Source: Archangium sp. | GTDB lineage: Bacteria; Myxococcota; Myxococcia; Myxococcales; Myxococcaceae | DNA length: 17,657 nucleotides | Assembly: GCA_016793585.1 (NCBI GenBank) | Contig: JAEUJR010000094.1 | Location: 1 to 17,657, forward strand | Reading direction: 5' to 3' | Part shown: one piece after another, positions 12,874 to 17,657 of the stretch | Layout: the number at the start of each line of letters is the position of its first letter | Position numbering within the stretch: position 1 is the stretch's first letter | The notes under the pieces: model-generated | Databases searched by the model: none | What the model was told of the DNA's origin: nothing | The model's input: the letters and a program-made list of their open reading frames with translations, nothing else | Made by a program: the position numbers and the translations under genes

Positions 12874-14892
12874 ATGACGCTGCTCCTCGCCCTCGTGCTC
12901 GCCGCCGATCCCTCCGTGGCCGGCACCGTCACCACGCCGTACCCGACCTACGAGAACCTGTCGGTCGAGTGGGCCGTCACCGGCGATGACGATCTCGACT
13001 CGGTGGTGACCGTTCGGTACCGCGCGCAGGGCTCGAGCGCGTGGCGGGTGGGCCTGCCGCTGCGTCGCGTTCCGGCCGGCACTGCCGAGGGCTTCTCGTG
13101 GACGAACAAACACTCGGGCTCGCTGTTCGATCTCACGCCCGGCACGACCTGGGAGATCGAGCTCACGCTCACGGACCCCGATGGCGGCTCGACGACCCGA
13201 ACGGTGATGGCCGCCACGCGGCAGCTGCCCGAGCCCGCGGCGACCGCGACGGTTCGCCGGGTGACGCCGTCGACGATCGGCGCTGCGCTCACCGCCGCGA
13301 ACCCGGGTGACGTGATCCTGCTGGCAGACGGCATGTATGCGCCCATCACCGTCACCCGAAATGGCGCGGCGGGCGCTCAGCACATCTGGCTCAAGGCCGA
13401 GAACCCGCAGGGCGCCATCGTGACGGGCGAGGTTCGGCTCGACGGCCGGGCGTTCTGGGTCGTCGAAGGGCTGCGCATCAACGCCCAGGTGAAGTTCAAC
13501 AACGCGCACGACATCGTCGTCTCTCGCAACGTGATTCAGACCGCGGGCTCAGGCGTGGTCGCCTACGACACCACGACCGGCACGGCCGTCTTCAACATCA
13601 CCGTCATCGACAACGACATCACCGGCTCGACCACCTTCGCGAACGCCACCGTCGGCGCGAACGGCAACAACCTGGGCGAGGGCATCGAGCTCACCGGCGC
13701 GGGCAACGTCATCGCGTACAACCACGTGAAGGGCTTTCGCGACTGCATCTCGACGCTCGAAGACGCCGAGGCGAAGAACCAGACCAGCATCGACATCATC
13801 GGCAACGACATCGAGATCGGCGCTGACGACGCCATCGAGGCGGACTTCTCGATGGGCAACATGCGCATCCTGAGAAACCGCATTCGCAACTCGTTCGTCG
13901 GCATCTCGGGCCAGCCCACGCTCGGCGGGCCCGCGTACTCGGTGCGAAACGTGATGTTCAACGTCATCTACACGCCGTTCAAGCTGCACCGCGGGAGCGT
14001 CGGCGACGTCGCGCTCCACAACACGGTGGTGAAGACCGGTGACGGCCTCGGCATCTATTCGGGCGTCGCCTGGCAGCGCGCGTTCTTCCGCAACAACGTC
14101 TTCATCGGCGGCACCGGGTTCGGCACGTACGGCGGGTTTGGCAACGGCACGGGTCGTGTGGCCGACCTCGCGCAATCAGGAGCAGGGTGCAGCTACGACT
14201 TCGACGGCTTCGGCTCTGTCGGCACGGGCTCGTTTCAGGGCCGCATCGGAGCGACCAGCTTCACGACCCTCGCCTCGCTGCGTTCGGGAACCACCGAAGC
14301 CCACGCGCAGCAGGTCGATCTGTCGATCTTCTCCTCGACCATCACCTTTCCTTCGAGCCCGTTCCCCGAGCAGCCGCAGGTCGATCTGCGACTGGCGAGT
14401 GCGTCTCCAGCGGTCGACACCGGCGTGGCGCTCTCTGGCATCAACGATGGCTCACTGGGCACGGCGCCCGATCTCGGCGCGTACGAAGCCGGTGCCTCGC
14501 TGCCCACGTACGGGCCAAGGCCAATCGCGCTGACGGCCACGTGTGGCAACCACGCGCGCGAGGGCGGGGAAGGGTGCGACGACGGAAACACCCGGTCGGG
14601 AGATGGCTGCTCGGCCACGTGTTCACTCGAGGGTGGCGCGGGCGGAGGGGCCGCAGGCGGTGGTTCGGCGGGTGGGGCTCCGATGGCGGGAGGTGTTGCG
14701 ACGGCGGGAGGCACCGCGACGGCGGGAGGCACCGCCACGGCGGGAGGCGCTGCAACGGCAGGAGGCAGTGCGACGGCAGGCGGCGCGGGCGGCGGTGCTG
14801 AGCCCCTGGCGACGGGGTGCGGGTGCAGCACGCCGGGCTCCGAGTGGGTGCTCGCGTTGGCGCTGTTGCTGCGCGTTCGCCGGCAGCGGTGA
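12874..14892 (+). CDS. Secreted right-handed beta-helix protein with MYXO-CTERM-like tail
   Basis: This is a 672-aa exported protein. Residues 1-11 or so are a short signal peptide (MTLLLALVLAAD). About 20-117 form a fibronectin III-like beta domain. About 125-540 are a parallel beta-helix of the chondroitinase-B/pectate-lyase-like type: it opens with TIGAALTAANPGDVILLADG and has repeated N-x-I/V rungs (SRNVIQT, IDNDITG, AYNHVKG, IGNDIEIG, LRNRIRN). It ends with a choice-of-anchor-Q-like SPAVDTGVAL...PDLGAYEAG. A Cys-rich DUF4215-like repeat follows (CGNH...GEGCDDGN...GDGCSATC, 557-583), then a Gly/Ala/Thr linker and GCGCSTPG plus a hydrophobic stretch and RVRRQR, which fits a MYXO-CTERM sorting signal. 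Polysaccharide binding or cleavage is plausible but no catalytic residues are assigned. CCGGAG (12862-12867) sits 6 bases before the ATG. The gene follows the zinc-finger gene closely. Confidence 0.85.
   Translation: MTLLLALVLAADPSVAGTVTTPYPTYENLSVEWAVTGDDDLDSVVTVRYRAQGSSAWRVGLPLRRVPAGTAEGFSWTNKHSGSLFDLTPGTTWEIELTLTDPDGGSTTRTVMAATRQLPEPAATATVRRVTPSTIGAALTAANPGDVILLADGMYAPITVTRNGAAGAQHIWLKAENPQGAIVTGEVRLDGRAFWVVEGLRINAQVKFNNAHDIVVSRNVIQTAGSGVVAYDTTTGTAVFNITVIDNDITGSTTFANATVGANGNNLGEGIELTGAGNVIAYNHVKGFRDCISTLEDAEAKNQTSIDIIGNDIEIGADDAIEADFSMGNMRILRNRIRNSFVGISGQPTLGGPAYSVRNVMFNVIYTPFKLHRGSVGDVALHNTVVKTGDGLGIYSGVAWQRAFFRNNVFIGGTGFGTYGGFGNGTGRVADLAQSGAGCSYDFDGFGSVGTGSFQGRIGATSFTTLASLRSGTTEAHAQQVDLSIFSSTITFPSSPFPEQPQVDLRLASASPAVDTGVALSGINDGSLGTAPDLGAYEAGASLPTYGPRPIALTATCGNHAREGGEGCDDGNTRSGDGCSATCSLEGGAGGGAAGGGSAGGAPMAGGVATAGGTATAGGTATAGGAATAGGSATAGGAGGGAEPLATGCGCSTPGSEWVLALALLLRVRRQR
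14686..14793 (+). repeat. Tandem 18-bp repeats coding for an A/T-rich hexapeptide linker
   Basis: Five full units of 18 bp (typical unit gcgggaggcaccgcgacg) plus a shorter sixth code for AGGVAT, AGGTAT, AGGTAT, AGGAAT and AGGSAT (residues 605-634 of the beta-helix protein). The array joins the Cys-rich repeat to the C-terminal sorting-signal-like tail and keeps reading frame. It mirrors the 18-bp array in the kelch lipoprotein gene in period and codon style but differs in sequence. Confidence 0.85.
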
Positions 14893-14897
14893 ATCCG

Positions 14898-14915
14898 TGA
14901 CGGAAATCCCCGTCA
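14898..14915. other. Inverted repeat TGACGG-N6-CCGTCA
   Basis: A perfect 6-bp inverted repeat with a 6-base centre begins 5 bases after the beta-helix gene stop and lies 34 bases before the next ATG. With no U-tract it is a weak terminator candidate. Its symmetry would equally suit an operator for the zinc-finger membrane gene downstream. The sequence does not decide between these. Confidence 0.3.
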
Positions 14916-14949
14916 GTGCCCAACCTCGAGTGGAGGGAATCGGGCGACG

Positions 14950-16200
14950 ATGACTGAACGGCAGATTGAGATGACGTGGCGTTGTTCGAGCTGCGGTCAC
15001 CAGAACCTCGGTCGCCATGGCGTCTGCCAGCGCTGCGCCAACCCGATGGACGGTTCGGAGCAGTGGGAGATGCCGGCCGACACGGCTGCCGCGCCCTCCG
15101 TCACCGACCCGGCGCTGCTCGCGATCGCGATGGGCGGCTCCGACTGGCGCTGTGCGCATTGCGACTCGAACCAGCGCAATGCCGACGGCTCGTGCCGAAA
15201 CTGTGGCGCCGGCAAACCGGCGCGCGCGCCCATTCCGATTCGCACCACCGGCTGCACGTGGGGCTGCTCGGCGATTCTCGGCGTGTTGGTGATGGGCCTG
15301 GCGGGGCTCGTGTTCGCCGCGTTCGCCGTCATTCACTTCGCAGGCAGCAGGCCCGCCGCTTCTGCGCCCTTCGTCGGCCTCTCGGAGGAGCTCGAGGTCG
15401 ACGTGGTCGTCATCGGCGGTCACTGGGAGCGCCGTGTCGACATCGAGCGCCAGCAGCTCGTCGCCCACGAAGGCTTCAAGCAGGACATTCCTGGCGATGC
15501 AGTCGAGGTGAAGCCGGCGGGCACGCGCGTTCACCACACCGAGCGCGTGCAGGACGGGTGGGCGCTCGAGACGTACACCGAAGACGTTCCCGACGGCACC
15601 CGCAGCCGCACCGTCACCGAGCAGGTCGCTGACGGCACCGACTCGCGCACACGCACCGAGCGCGTTCGCTGCGGCGAAGACTGTTCGCCTGGCCGCGAGA
15701 CGTGCCGCGAGGTCTGCAAGCCCAACGGCAACGGCTTCGCGACTTGTCGCAAGGAGTGCTCCCGTGAACGCGATCGCTGCACGCCGAAGTGGTGCACCGA
15801 AACGAAGACCGAGCGCACTCCGCGCACCCGCACCGTCACCCGCACAATCTCGGAGCCAGCCTTTCGCGCCGTCGAGAAGACCCGCCGCGTGCCGGTGTGG
15901 AAGGAGGTGCCGCACTCCGCGCCGTACTTCACGTGGAAACGCCTCGAGTACGTGCTCGATCGTGTCGACCTCGTTCAGGGCGAGGGCTTCGACCTCGGCC
16001 AGGCGGTGAGCCCTGCACGGCGTGGCGTCACCGAACGCACCGGCACGCGCCGCGACAGGTACACCGTGACGTTCAAGGCGCGAGACGACGAGCGCACGTG
16101 GGCGTGGCAGACCGACTCCGAGGCCGAGTACCTCTCGTTCGCCAGCAGCGGGCCCCGCCGCCTCAAGGTGCGCGATGCGCACGTGCTCGAGGTTCGTTGA
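14950..16200 (+). CDS. RanBP2-type zinc-finger membrane protein with Cys/Arg-rich outer domain
   Basis: This 416-aa protein has a single membrane segment. Two RanBP2-type fingers lie at the N-terminus. Finger 1 is W10-x-C12-x2-C15-x3-N19-x6-C26-x2-C29, an exact match to the family pattern. Finger 2 is W66-x-C68-x2-C71...C82-x2-C85, with Gln in place of the Asn. Residues about 105-131 span the membrane. The outer part (about 140-416) starts with HWERRVDIE, contains VHHTERV, an Arg/Thr-rich strand region, a cluster of eight Cys (C241 to C282), and VPVWKEVPHSAPYFTWK. From memory this pattern recalls a family of bacterial zinc-ribbon membrane proteins with WxRxIxIE and VHHYExV motifs, whose function is unknown. 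GGAGGG (14932-14937) precedes the ATG at a longish distance; in-frame ATG 14971 is an alternative. The stop lies 3 bases from that of cheB on the other strand. Confidence 0.75.
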   Translation: MTERQIEMTWRCSSCGHQNLGRHGVCQRCANPMDGSEQWEMPADTAAAPSVTDPALLAIAMGGSDWRCAHCDSNQRNADGSCRNCGAGKPARAPIPIRTTGCTWGCSAILGVLVMGLAGLVFAAFAVIHFAGSRPAASAPFVGLSEELEVDVVVIGGHWERRVDIERQQLVAHEGFKQDIPGDAVEVKPAGTRVHHTERVQDGWALETYTEDVPDGTRSRTVTEQVADGTDSRTRTERVRCGEDCSPGRETCREVCKPNGNGFATCRKECSRERDRCTPKWCTETKTERTPRTRTVTRTISEPAFRAVEKTRRVPVWKEVPHSAPYFTWKRLEYVLDRVDLVQGEGFDLGQAVSPARRGVTERTGTRRDRYTVTFKARDDERTWAWQTDSEAEYLSFASSGPRRLKVRDAHVLEVR

Positions 16201-16203
16201 GCC

Positions 16204-17634
16204 TCAGCTGCGGTTCGGCCCGCCGATGAGCCCGCGAATGAGATCGATCGTCGCGGGGTCTCCCTTGTGCACGAAGCCCAGCACGCCGCACTCGGTCGCC
16301 CGCAGCTTCAGCTTGTCGCCCTGCAGCTTCGAGTGGAGCACGAGCGGCACGTGGCCCAGCCCGTTCTTGCGCAGCGCCTCGGCCACCACCGCGCCAGAGA
16401 CCGTCACCAGCTCGCTCTCGAGCAGCACGAGATCGGCGGGCGTTCGTCGCAGCGTCGCGGCCACCATCATCGGGTTGTCGAGGGTGTGCGCGTCGTAGCC
16501 GGCGCGCTCCAGTTGGGTTCGCGCGAACTCGAGCGCGGCGTGATCGTCGTCGACCACCAGCACGCGGCGCTTCTTGGGCGGTGCCGCGACTGGCGGAGGC
16601 GTGGGCGTCATGCCTCTGCACATCTCGGTGCACCACGCGGCGAGCTTCTCGACGTTGAGCGCGACGTCGGTCGCTCCCACCTCGAGCGCCGCGCGCGGCA
16701 TGCCCCAGACCGCGCAGCTCACCCGATCCTGCACGGCCGTGCGGGCACCCATGCGCCGCATGCGCAACAGCCCCTGCGCGCCGTCGTCGCCCATGCCCGT
16801 CATCAACACGCCCAGCCCGCGGCCCTTCAGCGCCGTCGCCATCGAGAAGAACAGGCTGTCGACCGACGGAGAGATGAGCTGCCCCGGAGGCGGGTTCAAG
16901 AGCTTCACGGTGAGGTTCTCGCGAACGAAGAGCTCCTGCCGGGGAGGCGCGACGCAGATCGTCCCAGCGACCAGCGGCATGTCGGCCGTGCCCATCACCA
17001 CCCGGCGGCGCGTGGAGTCGGCCAGGAAGCGCACGAAGCTCTCGAAGAAGTCCTCGGCCATGTGCTGCACCACGACGATCGGCAGCGGAAAGTCGGGCGA
17101 CAGCTCGGTGAGGAACTTCGAGAGCGCACGCGGCCCACCGGTCGAGGCGCCGAGGCCGAGCAGCTGCGGCGCCTCGTTGGTGACGGGAATCGACGGCGGG
17201 CTCGACGACGGCGCGGGGCGATCGTCGCTGAGGCCTTCTTCGCCGAGCCGGCGAATGCGCTCGGCGAACCGGCGCACGTCGTCTGGGCCCTGCCCGAACA
17301 CCGACGACTTCGGCACCAGCTCGAGCGCACCCCGGCTGATGGCCTCGTAGTTGTAGTCGACGACTCCGGCAGAGCTGCGCTCGCTGATCACCACGATCGG
17401 CGTCGGCCGCTCGCGCATGATCACTTCGATCGCCTTGAGCCCGCCCATGCCGGGCATCTGCAGATCCATCGTCACGAGATCGGGCGACAACGCGCGCACC
17501 AGCTCGATCGACTCTTCGCCCGTCTTCGCTTCGCCGACGACCTTGAGGCGCGGGTCGAGCTCGAGCGTGCGCCGCAGCGTCTCTCGCGTCAGCGCGGAGT
17601 CGTCGACGATGAGAATTCGAATCGCGCCAGCCAT
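16204..17634 (-). CDS. cheB: CheB-type methylesterase with two receiver domains (REC-CheB-pseudoREC)
   Basis: This 476-aa signalling protein removes methyl groups from (or deamidates) chemoreceptor glutamates. The N-terminal receiver (about 5-125) is complete: acidic pair D11/D12, phospho-acceptor D57 in VTMDLQMPG, S84 and K109. A linker (about 130-155) leads to the CheB catalytic domain (about 157-340) with the triad S164 in GASTGGP, H191 in VVQHM and D284 in TGMGDDGA. A second receiver-like domain follows (about 356-470): it has D362/D363 in VLVVDDD and K457 in GFVHK, but E406 stands at the acceptor position (DLVLLESEL), so it should not be phosphorylated. Standard CheB is about 350 aa, so the C-terminal domain is an addition. 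The gene is preceded by only 23 bases of window, so its operon partners (cheA, cheR, receptors) are not visible. ATG 17634 gives the expected N-terminus. Confidence 0.92.
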   Translation of the reverse strand: MAGAIRILIVDDSALTRETLRRTLELDPRLKVVGEAKTGEESIELVRALSPDLVTMDLQMPGMGGLKAIEVIMRERPTPIVVISERSSAGVVDYNYEAISRGALELVPKSSVFGQGPDDVRRFAERIRRLGEEGLSDDRPAPSSSPPSIPVTNEAPQLLGLGASTGGPRALSKFLTELSPDFPLPIVVVQHMAEDFFESFVRFLADSTRRRVVMGTADMPLVAGTICVAPPRQELFVRENLTVKLLNPPPGQLISPSVDSLFFSMATALKGRGLGVLMTGMGDDGAQGLLRMRRMGARTAVQDRVSCAVWGMPRAALEVGATDVALNVEKLAAWCTEMCRGMTPTPPPVAAPPKKRRVLVVDDDHAALEFARTQLERAGYDAHTLDNPMMVAATLRRTPADLVLLESELVTVSGAVVAEALRKNGLGHVPLVLHSKLQGDKLKLRATECGVLGFVHKGDPATIDLIRGLIGGPNRS

Positions 17635-17657
17635 GGTGCCCGCGGCTCTTCAGTTCG

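Noticed and set aside
12040..13509. A 489-codon minus-strand frame spanning three plus-strand genes.
   Set aside because: It overlaps the aminotransferase end, the zinc-finger gene and the beta-helix start, all with strong motif support on the other strand.
14623..16182. A 519-codon minus-strand frame across the beta-helix tail and the RanBP2-finger gene.
   Set aside because: It is compositionally biased (Arg/Ala-rich), crosses two good plus-strand genes and has no recognisable motif.

Overview
The window looks like ordinary chromosomal DNA of a myxobacterium (Myxococcota). It is very GC-rich and packed with genes on both strands, and it carries several lineage hallmarks: a PilZ protein of the Myxococcus paralogous type, secreted proteins with Ala/Gly/Ser low-complexity linkers, a myxobacterial Cys-rich 'GxxCDDGN...GDGCS' repeat, a MYXO-CTERM-like tail, a DUF4388 protein, and a kelch/EGF surface lipoprotein. 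Genus cannot be told from the sequence alone. No tRNA, rRNA, CRISPR array, insertion sequence or phage gene was seen. No gap between genes exceeds about 165 bases.

Layout. 1-1455 (-): tandem-domain DsbA-like thiol oxidoreductase, its C-terminus cut by the window edge. 1522-1767 (+): TusA-family sulfur carrier, divergent from it. 1873-2808 (+): coiled-coil PilZ protein with a candidate sigma-54 promoter. 2812-6069 (-): large EGF/kelch lipoprotein, stop-to-stop with the PilZ gene. 6223-8087 (-): a two-gene ABC-2 exporter operon (permease then ATPase, with a GTGA overlap). 8166-9320 (+): stand-alone penicillin-binding transpeptidase, convergent with and overlapping 9317-10462 (-), a DUF4388 protein. 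10625-12139 (+): glutaredoxin-like domain fused to a PLP aminotransferase. 12154-12870 (+): zinc-finger membrane protein. 12874-14892 (+): secreted beta-helix protein with a MYXO-CTERM-like end. 14950-16200 (+): RanBP2-type zinc-finger membrane protein. 16204-17634 (-): CheB methylesterase flanked by two receiver domains, the second degenerate.

How they fit together. The window is a patchwork of short transcription units, not one pathway. Several products act at or beyond the inner membrane: the DsbA-like protein, the Cys-rich kelch/EGF lipoprotein, the ABC-2 exporter, the transpeptidase, the beta-helix protein and the zinc-finger membrane proteins. Others are signalling proteins: PilZ (cyclic di-GMP), DUF4388 and CheB. 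I see no clear new multi-gene system. The best leads are single proteins: the glutaredoxin-aminotransferase fusion with a well-placed internal ribosome binding site, the CheB with an Asp-to-Glu C-terminal pseudo-receiver, and the RanBP2-finger membrane protein with an uncharacterised Cys/Arg-rich outer domain. Several starts look leaderless, lying just downstream of a -10-like element.
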